Shown one piece after another: positions 45,479-57,241 of a stretch of 64,000 bases of DNA. This DNA is from Breviolum minutum Mf 1.05b.01 (taxonomy: Eukaryota > Sar > Dinophyceae > Suessiales > Symbiodiniaceae), in contig DF241602.1 of NCBI GenBank assembly GCA_000507305.1, positions 1 to 64,000 on the forward strand, in the 5' to 3' direction. The notes under the pieces are model-generated. The model had not been told where the DNA came from. It ran no database searches and saw nothing but the letters and a program-made list of their open reading frames with translations. The stretch's first letter is position 1. Each line of letters opens with the position of its first letter. The position numbers were made by a program, and so were the translations under genes.

Positions 45479-48056
45479 CTTCCAAGATCATCATCACTTC
45501 CAAGATCATCATCACTTCCAAGAAGTGTACCTGGCCAAAAATCGGCGCCAGGCGTACCGAGTTGATAAGTGCCTTGCGTCTGCATTTGGAGAGCGAATCC
45601 CAACGCCTGAGCGAATTGGCCGTGGCACCGGGGGGGGGTCACCTGGCCATGGAGTTGGCGATGGAAGCTTTGCAAGAGGCGGCTACTGAGAACAGGTCAG
45701 CTTCCGGCTGGGTTGGTGAGTCCGGTGGTTTGGTGGGGTGGTGCCTTCATTTTTGAAAGGAGCTGCAGGCAATACGAATGGCAAATTTCAACATGTTTAT
45801 TTTAAAAGTCAACATATCATTGAAGTGCAAGATGTGGATAAGTAGTCCCATGTATCATGCAACCCATCCCCATTTTACCTCTCCCAGGCCTTCCCATGTG
45901 TTTTCACAGGTTGTTGTGCGAGCGTGTGCAGAAGGCAGTTGGAGGTAACAACAGTGGCCAACCATCAGAGCTCTGTGGGGGATGCACAGGGTACAAGACT
46001 CACCCTGTATGAAACCCATATGAATATTTAACAAATCAGCACAGGGTATTGTTTGGAATATTAGAATCACATTAATATAAGTGATCTTCTTGAGTCGGAC
46101 TTTGCAACAGCAAGGTTGTAAATGGAAGAAATTGGAAACCTTACTGCTGGTATGCTACTTTCCAAGTCTGTGTTTCCCACCAAAACTGCTGGTAGTCTTA
46201 GAGGGAAATAAGGGCAGCTCACAAGCTCTTCTTCTCTGAATTCCATCAAACACTTCAACCATCCGAAGATTTGAATCCTTTACCAATGACTCATGGAAGG
46301 TTTTTCCATGTCAAAGGATTGAAGGCCAATCAAAAATCACGTGAAAAAAAAGACGTTAGCTTTGGAAACTTCGAGGTTCAGGAAGTCGCTGTCGTGCACG
46401 GTGGATGGTGTGGGCCTGACGCAACAGTTGAGGTTGGTAGCTGTATCTCACTATCTGCAATGGGTTTGGTGCATTCATACTAAGGTTTCTCAAAAAGTAT
46501 ATATAAAAATGAAACCATCATGCAACTTTGGTTGTTGCTGATCCTTCCTTTCCATTTTTTTTCCCTTAGGATGGAAATTATTATGATGCCACGATACATG
46601 CAGTTCTCCCTGGTGGCCGGAAGCTCAGCCTTTAGATGGTGGGGGGGTTTGCAGGTCTCCAAAGATCTCCTAAAAAATCCCATGGTCTTCCTTTGAACAG
46701 TGAAAATTGGTGGCAAAATTGATTTATATCGAATGTAGAGTTGTGAGAAAATCGTGATTTTGGTACATCTTTATGGGAAAAATCACGAGGCACCAAGAAA
46801 GTTCGAAAGTTTGGTGCTCTCATGGAACAACGAGAACTTCCTTAACTCCATGGGAGGTTTTGTGGTTGTTAATTGGCTTCGACCACGACCCCATGGCGAC
46901 ACCAATGTTGTGGCCTAAGAGGGGTTTGGAAATGGTGAATTGGCTGATGCCGCGAAACAAGAAACAAGCAGACAGTGGTCAGCAGGTAGCATTGAGGGTT
47001 AGCAACATGAGAGACCCAGCTACTCCCAAAACACTTTTGATGTTAGACACCCACACACACTTAAGAGAGCGACTTTTAGATAGGAAATCCTTGTTCCATC
47101 CGTTTTTTTTGAATTCATTATTGATGAAGATCCCTTTGCCAGGATCGTCCGATCAGAACCATCAGTGGAATTGGTGGCGATGATACCCTCCACCGCATCG
47201 TCCAGACAGTTCCGCGGCAAAGATGGCATGGGGTCATGACATCAACGGCAAAACACATTTTACAATATATGATATTTGATATATGCCATATTATTAGATG
47301 ATGTTCTGATTGATATACAAGCTATGATTGACATTGATTGACATTTGAAAAAATAATCAATGTTTCCTTCACAGATCTTGAATGTCATTGAAATCAAGGC
47401 CTTTCCCCCGACCTCAGAACACCAACCAAACCAGGCAGACGTCGAGTTCGATGCTCTCTCGCCTGACCTGGCAGCAGTGCGGCGTCATAGCTTTCCCCAC
47501 CTAGGATGCGAGTCACCACCACAATTACCCCCTGAAAACCATGATGGTTGGGAGATGAAACTTCCTTTTAAAATGGTCCCTTTTTAGGAAACATGTGATT
47601 TTCTTTTGGGTATTTCATGTTTTGTAGGGGATCCCTGGTAAAACCATCATTTTCAACTGTCACTAGGTGGGTTGATCATCCCGAAAGATAACAGTTTTGT
47701 TGCGATACGGGAATCTACGTGTGCCATCATTCAGGATCATCATTTGAATTCGATGTCATTCAGTACACATGGCAGAATCTCCGGCATCTTCTATCAATGG
47801 AAAGTTTATGTTCAACTGTTGAATCTATTTGTGCAATGCGCATGTCCATGAACTTAATTAATGTCTATACATTCGCCGATCTCTATATTCAAATTATTCT
47901 TATTATCCCTCTCTCCGGATCCAGGTATCCATCTATGTGTCTTACATATCCATTCAATCATTTCCAGCTGGCAGCCAGGCCTTTTCCACCTTTCGAGATC
48001 GCAGCCAAGAGGATCCGAGATCGAAGAGAAAGGTTGAGAAGCGTCATGTAAGATAG
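42053..48056 (+). CDS. Multi-exon gene for an unidentified coiled-coil protein
   Basis: Exons: 42053-42145 (EEHGAFFEVLSRIQQILSAD); 43414-43534 (VPLPDDLAVLRQLRDSL); 43961-44047 (LDQQLEAVEVKLRELEEERS); 44854-44942 (VASIVQRVAEMLSGETQRGL); 45552-45695 (TELISALRLHLESESQRLSE); 46382-46432 (KSLSCTVDGVGLTQQL); 47143 to about 47225 (IVRSEPSVELVAMIPSTASS); 47375-47546 (ILNVIEIKAFPPTSEHQPNQ); terminal 47968-48056 (basic, ends EKRHVR then TAG). The joins 42053/43414, 43414/43961, 44854/45552, 45552/46382, 46382/47143 and 47375/47968 are in phase. An exon is missing between 44047 and 44854, and the end of 47143 is uncertain. Introns 43535-43960 and 44943-45551 start with GC. The central part is strongly heptad-like, the C-terminus Pro-rich then basic. 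It looks like a cytoskeletal or scaffolding protein; no family recognised. The intron 42146-43413 holds the sequence gap. Confidence 0.6.
42300..43264 (+). repeat. (TTG/TGG)n array interrupted by an assembly gap
   Basis: GGTTGGTGGT repeats at 42230-42300 lead into TTG/TTGCTG arrays up to 42493. After the N run, GTGT and TTG repeats continue to 43264. Long Cys, Val, Leu, Gln and Asn ORFs on both strands are artefacts of this array. Confidence 0.95.
42494..43166. other. Assembly gap (673 N)
   Basis: A run of N inside the TTG array; its true length is unknown. Confidence 0.99.
43792..43895. mobile_element. MITE-like element, copy 2
   Basis: A 104-bp unit starting CTAGGTGGTGGTTTCA and ending TGAAACCACCAACCAG, collinear with 23531-23630. 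It lies inside the GC-AG intron 43535-43960 of the coiled-coil gene. Confidence 0.6.
45287..45477 (+). repeat. (ATC)n arrays with ATCATCACTTCCAG units and one N
   Basis: Two long ATC tracts (45287-45370 and 45409-45477) are separated by tandem CACTTCCAGATCATCAT units. A single N at 45408 marks an assembly uncertainty. A related unit, CACTTCCAAGATCATCAT, repeats at 45478-45520. The array lies inside intron 44943-45551. Confidence 0.9.
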
Positions 48057-49138
48057 GAATTTCTTAGGTAAACCAAGATGATTAATGGATGTCAATGAAG
48101 CCTTGAAAACTTGAAAACTTTAGGATTCACATTTGCCAGGGGTTTTGCGCATTCAGAGTGGTTCGTTGTGTCTTCAGGATCCATGAGTGAATATTTGCCT
48201 TCAAAATTTCAACTCTTATCCTCTCTCATCAGCATCTTCCACAAGATTTTCGCACACCTTCACTTCGTGATTTCATCACAAGATTCTCCCGTCATTCATC
48301 GCAGTTGGCCGGGTGGTATCCCTGATAGATATCTTTAAAAAAAGTATTGGAGGTTGGGATTATCCATTTCATCCAAGTTGGGGATTTTCATCCAAGTTGG
48401 GGATTTTACATGGCGGTTCATCCAATGGGGTAAATGACAGGTTGGACCATTGGGTGTTTACACCGAGTTATGTGCAGTGTATCATTTACTTGGGGGGGTA
48501 TCCCGGAATCCCCTATGAGTTTTATGGTTGTTTGGGGTACCACTGTGTTGGATCATGACATACGATGTTGTAAGTTACATAAAAGAGAACCCCCGAGTTT
48601 TCAATCCCTCTCATTTCTTATCCTAGAAGACGCCTCCAAGTCTTTTCGAATTATTCCCTATGTCTGATTTTTTTCTCCACTCCAATTCAGTGCAATGCAG
48701 GCAGAACAGGAAAAACTTGGAACATTGACACGAACTTGATTTGTATTTTCGAAGAACCTTGACACAAAATCGCCCCACTCAGAGCCATTCTCGCTCCATT
48801 AAGTCGTGGTGTTAATTGATCGACAGGATCTGCGTTGCGTGGATTGTGACTGCGATGGGACTGAGTGGCACGGGCACCTGGTGACATACAGAAGTCTGCA
48901 GCTTTAGTGTCCAGGGTACCATGTGGATGGATTACTTTGGTGCTTTCTCCAAACGTTACAGCCAAATGCCAATGGTGTCCATGTTGGTTGGATCGATGTT
49001 GAATCAGAATCATTCGAAGAGTTCATTGGAGTGATCTAAAAAGGAGAGGTTGAGGCAATGCTGTTGGAGGGTATTTTCTTGATCCAAGTCTTGTCAAATG
49101 TCATGAACGATTTTCTGGGGTGTTTTCCTTTTGAACAG
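48057..49138. other. Intergenic stretch with one short tandem duplication
   Basis: TCATCCAAGTTGGGGATTTT occurs twice in tandem at about 48370-48409. No supported exon. Confidence 0.45.
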
Positions 49139-51890
49139 GTGCTGGCTCTTCTCAACAAACGACGGGTTGGATTTTGGCTGGAAATTTGTTGAACACTTGC
49201 CGCACTTTAAGGGCTTCCATCTCCTTTGGAACCTACCTTTGTGCGCAGTGCGCAGAGGAGCGTTTTAGGGGATTTTTGCTGTGAAGAGATATGAAGCTCA
49301 CTGGGGAGATATCTGTATATATTATATGTGTCATGTAAGACCACATCACTTCACATCGATCTGTACATATTTCAATTTGGAGTAAGCTCATTTTTTTTGC
49401 TCACAGATTCAGTTGGCAATTTGTTATGCTGCTGTTTTTCCATGCGATCTCCAATTCTCTTCGGAGCTAAATGAACATGGATCACATTTTTTTTTAAAGC
49501 GATTTTTGCACATTTCTGTGTTATATTCACCTCTTTTAAAAAACTCGCCTCAAAAATTGGTTCTGATTACCAGGAGCATGTGCGCATGGGAGCGGCTCGT
49601 AGCTTGGTAAGGCCATGGAAGTGGAAAATGCTTGTTTTTTTCTTTTTGGTGATGCTTCGAAATGGTGATTCTACCCCACCATGGTTGTTGTCTTTTTGGT
49701 GAAAATGGTTGTAGTTGTTATCAAAGGATCCCATGATGAATTGAAGAGAAGTTTTGGAAGTTGGTGATTCCTACCCAAAGTTGTTGCTTCGATGATGCGA
49801 CACGATAGCATCGACACCGGCAAATCGCCAACCTGGCCCAGGCCGTTGAACGATGGATTCGGCTGGACTGAGACAGAATTAAAATACATGGCCGCAGGGT
49901 GTCCCAAACCTTAGGTCTTCAACATTACAATCAATATTTCAGTTTCCAAAGATTTGTGTATTAAAAAAATTGTCAAAACATGGTTTATTTAATTTTACCA
50001 AATTTTCTAAGAATGGTACAATTTAGTTATCTTACCCACCAAAAAACGGTTATTTCCAAAAAAATGGTTATTATGTTATTTGTTAATTAAAAAAACCCAT
50101 CGTTACAACTGCTGGGCCCCCCAAATTTTCCACCAACATGGCTGCTGAGGTTGGTGGCAACGCAGCCTTCCGTGCCTGCATGAATCAGCACCTCGGTGAC
50201 CACTTTTGACTTTGATTCGTTAAAGGGAGGGCAAGGGAAAAGAATGCAAAATTTTACTACACCTCAAAAAACAAAAAAGAGTCAGTAAATATATATATAT
50301 ATATGTAGATAATATATATATACATATGATTCTTGATCTGAATATCTGAACTCAGTGAAATCAAGTTGTAAATCCTTTGTGTATTTTTTTTGTTGATGAA
50401 GGAGAAATCACATTTTGTTTGACATTTTGAATGGTAAACCCTTTGGCTACTAAGGCACCCAGCTCTTCAGGTGCTTTCGACTGCTCGGAGGCATGGACGT
50501 GTAGTTGTAAGGTGCTGAATGGATATGTATAGTCTTTATCCATGAAATAAATGGATATGTAGGGGAGCATCATGACCTTGAAGCTGTTTGTTGGACATGA
50601 TTTCTGTCATAGAATCCCCAAGTGTTTTTTTCTTGTTGAATGGCAATGGGGGCATTCTTCATGGTATATTTCGGGTGTCAGGTATGAAACGCGCTTCGCT
50701 GAGTACTATCGACGGCACCTGGATGCTTTGTGCGTAGGTGCGGTTCGGGAGGAAGAAACGAACCTAGGTCGGTGAGATTTTTGGGAAGATTTGAAGGAAA
50801 AGAACGCGAAGTTTGATCATTTCCCAACAAACTCCAAGATTTTTTACAGATTTTTTGTAGCCAATCCAAAAAAAAAATGTGTGTAAATTCAGACGTTTTT
50901 ATGAAATTCCCACTTCAAATGGGGTCAGAATCACTAGGCCACCATGGGGTTTCCCAGCAGCTTCGCCCATCTCTGAGGTGCACAGCTCCCTCCGATTCCC
51001 AGTGCACCGGAGCAGTTTGGGGGACCTATAAACGCTGAGGGATGACATTTACTGGGCAATGACCAAAAAATCAACCGATCATGAAGCAAAAAGCAAGATG
51101 GTGGGTTCCTTGGATTTTTTTTTGACTTGTTGTTTTTTTTTTTTTGACTTTTTCGTTTCTTTTTTTCTTAGCTTTTTTTTGTTGAGGTAATTGAGGTTTG
51201 ATTAGAGGGTAATACCCTTAGATTCATTGAAATACAATTGAACATTACACCTGAACGACCTTCATGAGCACATGGAGAAATCATCCCAAGACTGCTTTGG
51301 GTTGCACATCATGTTGCTCAGTGAAGCACAAGATTCCAAGTCTCAACACAGTAATTTTATATTTGTGATGTTCATGTTGACTACTTCACATGAATCACCC
51401 TCAAAAATGTGTTCCACATTTCGGTGGGCATTGAAATTTTGAACAGATTCTCTTACGTCCGGCTTTGTTGGCAGCAGACATGGCATGAAGTTCCAACTCC
51501 TTGATCCAAGGTCAGCGTTGGAATTCTCCTCCCGTGCAGAAGCTTTGGCCCTGGCACAAGAGGCAAAACGAAGTACCAGAGGATTTCATGAACCAAAGGG
51601 GTGGTGATAATTGAAGGGATGGTTCGCAATTTCAGCATCAAAAGTATGGGTTCAAATTGGTGAAGCCATACTGGTTCACACTTTGGATGGGGAGAAAAAC
51701 CGATTTACCCACTGTGGGGGCAAGAGTTGCGGTGGCCAAAGTGCTGGTGACAGGGGTTCTTGACGTATTTAGCGACCCAGAGTTCCACCGCTGAAACTAC
51801 GATGTGAGTGTTTTTGTGGGCACCATGAGTTGCAGTAATTGCTGCCAATGCCAATGACTTTTCAGTAGGAACATGGACTTGGCAGGACTG

Positions 51891-51970
<80 letters not shown>

Positions 51971-52256
51971 TTGATGTTTATGTTTATGTTTATGTTTAAA
52001 TTCAAACGGCTGCTCAACATGAAAATGGACAAAACCGTGCCAGGCCGCTCAGCGCATAGAAGAAGCTGCGCAGGCTTGGTGGGGGAATCAGATGTGTTGC
52101 TGGGTTGCTATGCCTGCCCGACTTTGTTAGTTCGAGTTGTTCAGCTTGTGTTGCTGCTGTTGCTGGTACCACCGCATCTGCTGCACCCCAAGTGCTGCCT
52201 GTGCATTACATCCACCCATATTACACCCTGAGCCGGAGCCACCTGCCGCCTACCAA
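49139..52256 (+). CDS. Multi-exon gene of unknown function
   Basis: Exons: 49139-49165 (VLALLNKRR); 49574-49606 (EHVRMGAARSL, donor GTAAGG); 49809-49861 (HRHRQIANLAQAVERWI, GC donor); 50682-50737 (YETRFAEYYRRHLDALCV); 51725 to about 51794 (VAVAKVLVTGVLDVFSDPEF); 52044-52093 (AAQRIEEAAQAWWGNQ); 52131-52256 (SSCSACVAAVAGTTASAAPQ, later HYIHPYYTLSRSHLPPTK). The joins 49139/49574, 49574/49809, 49809/50682 and 52044/52131 are in phase. The joins to 51725 are not established, and its frame reaches a TGA at 51792-51794, so a gene boundary may fall there. Only 37 bases separate the last two exons. The products are helical in the first half and Ala/Tyr/Pro-rich in the last. Not recognised. Confidence 0.45.
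51891..51968 (+). repeat. (ATG)n microsatellite
   Basis: About 26 ATG units, then TTTATG repeats to about 51997. The poly-Met ORF is an artefact. Confidence 0.95.
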
Positions 52257-53410
52257 GCATACATCTCTATGTATGTATAGATATGTATATATATATGTAT
52301 AGACTGTATAGATATATATATGCACCAAACATGGCATCAGCTGGTTTTGATACATTGCAATCACAACGAGCATTGCAACCACTTCGACACACGGACAATA
52401 AAACCTGTAAAAGAGATTGTTTCTTCAATCCCTTGTTGGATACCAGTGATACAAGCACAATACATGTTTGGAAAGGACAAAACGGACACTCCCTTTCTGC
52501 CTATTTCCTATCATGGTTCTCAGATTCTGTGGTGCCACAAGACAAGGGTTTAAGCCGGTTTAGTGTTCAAGGTTTGAATTCAGCAGTGAAAGACTGTTAA
52601 GAAGTGGAAATTTGAAAGATCAACTCAATTTGACTTGAGGATTTCCATCAAATTGACCCATATTTCAGGGTAGAATATCACCATTTCTCCCTTAACATTA
52701 TGATCCTCCCATGACGGGTTGGTTCGACTTGAGGCCGCCTCCTCGCAATGCCTTGGGCCAGGGTTAAGGACATGGAAAGCTGGTTGGATGTGTTGGGGGG
52801 GGTTCAACTTCCATCCGTGCAAGCTCTCGATGTCGTTGGCTCCAGATGTGTAGCTCATAAAATATGACCCAAAAAAGATGGAGTGTTTGTTTCTTTGGCT
52901 TAGAACTCATCAAGGGGATGAAGAAGACATCTTACACAAAATCTAGTTTCCGTAGTTTCACTTCACTCTTGTAAGTCCGCTGGCACGCGAGCCGCAGCGA
53001 GATCAATTTGTGTCAACGAAAGCAATGGCCTGAGTTGTCGTGAAGGCGCGGTGGTGTAGGGAGCTTCTCCTTCCGGCACTGTTCAGAGATGTTGTGAAGA
53101 CTAGCCCATCAAACATTCTAAAAAGAACGAGCTTCCTGTATCTTGACAAGTTACCACTCCTTGTTAGATTCCTTGGAGGGGATCAATAAGGATGGTGGGC
53201 GTGCCAGTGTGCTTTTATTGATCCTTTGAGTGCTGGAGCTCTAAATCCATCAGAGGTGCTCTGAATTTGTGCACTTTCTGTTTAAACACAACCTATTCGT
53301 TTGCATCGTCATCATGCATTCAAAATATGTATACAGCATATATATATAATATATATATATACTAACCTCTACTGAATACGTGTAGATGCACACATACACC
53401 ATGAAAGTCT
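52257..53410. other. Stretch without supported gene
   Basis: Contains TA/ATAC low-complexity tracts at 52260-52320 and 53336-53362. No splice-bounded frame was found. Confidence 0.4.
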
Positions 53411-53660
53411 GGCTTTTCTGAACATGACCTTCGTCAATCTTTCATCCGCCATCAAAGCTTCCAATCCATTGTCCTGCACGAGGCCCTATCTGGGGGCAAC
53501 ACACCCTGCTTACTGGATCCTATCTTGGTGCCCATGGGACTGGACAAATTCTGGAGCAAAGATGAGAAAGTCTCTTGCCTTCTGCCCAATCTGCTGCATT
53601 TGCAAGATTTTTGGCCGCTTTGTAGCCTTCGGGACAGCTGGAGAAAGAGGAGATATAATG
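53411..53660 (+). CDS. Exon-like block, frame ambiguous
   Basis: Two frames are open and protein-like over about 240 bases. One follows the acceptor GAAAG and reads SGFSEHDLRQ, later CLLDPILVPMGLDKFWSKDE. The other begins with an ATG (MTFVNLSSAIKAS). Composition favours the first. Neither is recognised. Confidence 0.3.
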
Positions 53661-54052
53661 TAGGTCTTCTCTTCTAAATTCTATTGCTTTGGTACATGTC
53701 CATGTTTGGAATGTGCTCAAGGAGTTGCCATCGAATAAAGCTGCAAGCGGTCTGGTAAGCAAACCCCATCTTGTAAGATGGCTTTAATTTCGTGATATAA
53801 ATGTGAGCAGTTTTCCAGCATGCTTGCAGTTTTTTGTGATACATATTAAAAAAACATATGTCTATACATAATCTATCTAGATCTATCTCTCTTCTCTCTC
53901 TATATATATATATATGTTAGCACAACATTATATATATATACACACATAATTATGCATATGTATTTATTACGCACGTTCTTCCCTGCTTGGCAACTGCCTA
54001 TCATCTTCCTCACCTTTTTTGTGCTGAACCAAACGAATCTTTGTGCCACCAG

Positions 54053-55923
54053 ACTTCATGGAACAAGGCACCTGACAAGGAAGAAGGCGGCAAAAGCGCC
54101 CCAGCAGAGAAGGAAGTGGCAGGAGCATGGGTAGATGGTGTGGTGTTGATGTAAGTGCAGGTCAGTGGCTTCAGTGCCTAGATGCCTCCTTTTTTTTTGG
54201 AGGTCGGTGTCTTGATGTTGATTCATCTTTGATTTTCTTCAGTGACGCAAATATATTTCTGTTGACCATCCCATCCTTTTTGGAGGAGATGCAGCCTCTG
54301 CATCCTCGGCGGAGGTGAAACCGCGCAGCTAAGAATGACACCACCCTTTATGGGGGGATAGGTTTACAAAAAGTGACCGATTTGAAAGGATCCAATGAAT
54401 GCTTGAGGATCAAGGATTTGGTTCATCACAGCTTTAAACAAAATTGAAGTCACAGGTTCGCCAGCAGTCTGGGGGATTGCATCTCATGATGCCGGCTTGG
54501 CTCAGCTGACAAAAAAGGTGATGGTGAAAAAGGTGAAGAGTGGTGGTTGGTACCAAGCTTTGGCAAATGGTAAGTTGTTGAAGGAAGACACCCCCGTCCT
54601 GGTGATTTAAGTGATGGAATCCCATATATGGTTTCGATTTGTGGGAAGTTCCTTGTCGCCTTTCTTGGCAGTTGGTTGAACAGCCACTGGCGGATCCGAT
54701 GCATCTCCGAGAAAAACCATGGATTTGTTGCGCAGTGACAGCTGTTGATTTGAGAAGAATAAATAGAAGGAATGAGAATGGTTTGAAATGATCCAGCAAT
54801 ATTCAAAACCCAAGGTTTGGGGTGGGGGCATTTAGGCTGCCTTGTCCGTCACTGTTCAAACTGCTCCTCCTGGCAGACACCCCAGCACAAAGCTGTGACA
54901 CCTCGGATTTTCCGCGGGCCAGAGAAGGGCCCAGCGCTTCATGCTTGCTTTCTATGTTGATGGGGAGAGATCCAACAAAAATCTAGGAATCCACGGGTTG
55001 TAATGGATTGAAGTTAAAAAAACCTCTCCCCAAAAAAGGTTGGACATCCATCTCCCACAGCGTCAAGCCTTCAAAGCAGTGTACAGCTTTGATCATTTGA
55101 TCGAGAAGTTGAAGGAAGTTCACTGTCCTCTCCTTTTTGTTAAAGGGAGTAGTTTAGGTGGCCAGTCTTATAAGTTGAGTCATGCTGATGATTCTCGAAT
55201 TGATTGATGTCATTAGTGTTTTCTTTGAGATCAAACATATATGGTTTATAATGCACGTATATACTTAGAAAAACATCCATGATCTCTAGCCCAATGAAAT
55301 TCCACTGGACATTATGTGAAATTATATATCTGAGTTTTTAAGTTCACACAGACAGTGATGCTTGTGAGTTCCTTGCTGCAAGATTTAACCATGCTAAACT
55401 GTGATATTTGTTTTGACTTCAAACAGTGAACTTTCAGATGAAATGTTCATACTGAAGGCGTGCATTTCAGCACTTGTACAGAGTTACTTTCAGAACCTTC
55501 TGGAGTCTTTCAGCCAGCTTTGGTAATGCAAAAAAGGCAAAAGTTGGGGACTTTAAGAGAATGTTACTGGCTCCAATGGCTGACATGACACTATATACTT
55601 GCAACGCCAACATGATAGCTTGCTTCAAGTTTTTTTGTCATGCCGAGAGATGTACGTAGTCCCATGGATGACACACGAAACTTCCCGTCAACTTAGAGAG
55701 GTTTGACAGATTTGACATTAAACTCCCACATCTATGTAGAAACAAACATCCATGTAGATCCAGATATGAACTCCAGAATTTGATCATTCTGAATGATCTT
55801 CATCCTATCAGGAGTTGCTCCTTGGATCACGTGCGACCGGCTTTGGATCCGGTGATCTTTGAAGCACCAAGGTAGATTGGGGGAGGGATGGAGGGGAAGG
55901 AGCCATGAGGAGGTGAGGTGAGG

Positions 55924-56020
<97 letters not shown>

Positions 56021-56319
56021 CGTGGTTATGCTTGTGGCGCGGTCTTCGTTCGTTAGTTAGTATCCTTCAAAATTTGGAACCCTCCCTTTAGCATTTGCCA
56101 TTTTGAGTTGAAGATCTGGAACGCTAACGTTCAAAAGGAATCTTTCAATTACACATCTTATAAATATACATATATATATATATATCTACGTATCAAGATG
56201 TATTCTCTTGCAGGGAGGCAACACGACCTGCTTGCGAGATTCGAACCGATGGATTTTTGTTGACTTCCAAAGTTTTGAACTTGGCCGAAACCGAAGTCTC
56301 AGATCCCAGCGATGCAGGA
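54053..56319 (+). CDS. Exons of an unidentified gene
   Basis: Blocks with acceptor and donor: 54053-54130 (TSWNKAPDKEEGGKSAPAEK, donor GTAGAT); 54877-54955 (TPQHKAVTPRIFRGPEKGPA); 55061-55117 (RQAFKAVYSFDHLIEKLKE); 55471 to about 55522 (ALVQSYFQNLLESFSQL or another frame); 55811-55871 (SLDHVRPALDPVIFEAP); 56214-56319 (EATRPACEIRTDGFLLTSKV, donor GTATGT). The last two join in phase through AG plus G. An exon-like block at 57156 to about 57240 (VHSPIATTCITMSANNLSVG) could follow. The (ATG)n array sits in the intron 55872-56213. Function unknown. Confidence 0.45.
55924..56020 (+). repeat. (GAT/ATG)n microsatellite
   Basis: About 32 ATG units, uninterrupted, in an intron. Confidence 0.95.
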
Positions 56320-57241
56320 GTATGTCGGACGTGAAATCGCGGAGGAGGAAGGCGGAAGTGTTGGGTTTGAAAGAGTGAGCACAGCAAGGAATGGTGGGGA
56401 TTAGCTAACTTGAAATGAAGCTTCCAGGCAACAAAAGATGACTTGACCTAGGGTTAGGGATTCGAAACATGCTGAATTTCATCACTTGTCATGATGTGGG
56501 CTGAAACCTCGAAACCAGCTCAAAAGCTCCCAGATGGGGGAAAAGTTTGGGCTGAAGCCACCGGATGTTACTTGGTGCAGGTGTCTTGCTGAGCCAAGCC
56601 TTGCATGAGATAATGTCGAGATCTTTCACACAGCACCCTGTGAATTTGGACAGAGCATCGTGTGCACCTTTGATTCGTTGACATTTTTGGTAAAGCCTTA
56701 AGCCAAAGTAGAAATTCCCATGGTGGCTGTGACATAGCTAGGGTTTTTCCTAAGGCTGGTGCCCCCAACTCACCTTGAGTCGAATGACATGATGTGAGTA
56801 GTAACTAGTCGGGCTTAAAGGGAATCACCATTGAAAACCACCTTACAAGGCAGAGAAGCTTCATATTGGGTACCTGAAACAGTTCTATGAAAACTCGCCA
56901 TATTGCACCCTTTTGGGTGACGTTCTCCGTCAGACCACGAGAGTACGCATAGATGCAGGTGATGCATGCTTTTTGGGGGGGCCATGTAGAGGCGCCACAT
57001 AGTGCGGCTTCTTAACTGCAGGCGCAGAAAGTAGCGCCCATTTGTTACGCCCAGTGCTGTCCCGTGCAAAGTTCTCAGATGAAAAGGTGCATTGGAAGAA
57101 GATTTTCTGGGAAACTTGTTCTTTTTTTTCAAATCTCGTTGCATCTCCGTGCAAAGGTGCACTCACCTATTGCAACCACTTGTATCACCATGAGTGCCAA
57201 CAACCTTTCAGTAGGCAGGATTACCTTGGATGACAAGAGAA

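Noticed and set aside
56225-56260. GGTTCGAATC-type motif on the minus strand suggesting a tRNA T-arm
   Set aside because: No acceptor stem, D-arm or anticodon arm can be folded around it, and the plus strand is coding. No tRNA, rRNA or snRNA gene was recognised in the window.
57156-57233. CNHLYHHEC reading that recalls a RING-H2 finger
   Set aside because: The upstream Cys pair is missing and the alternative frame (VHSPIATTCITMSANNLSVG) joins better in phase with 56319.
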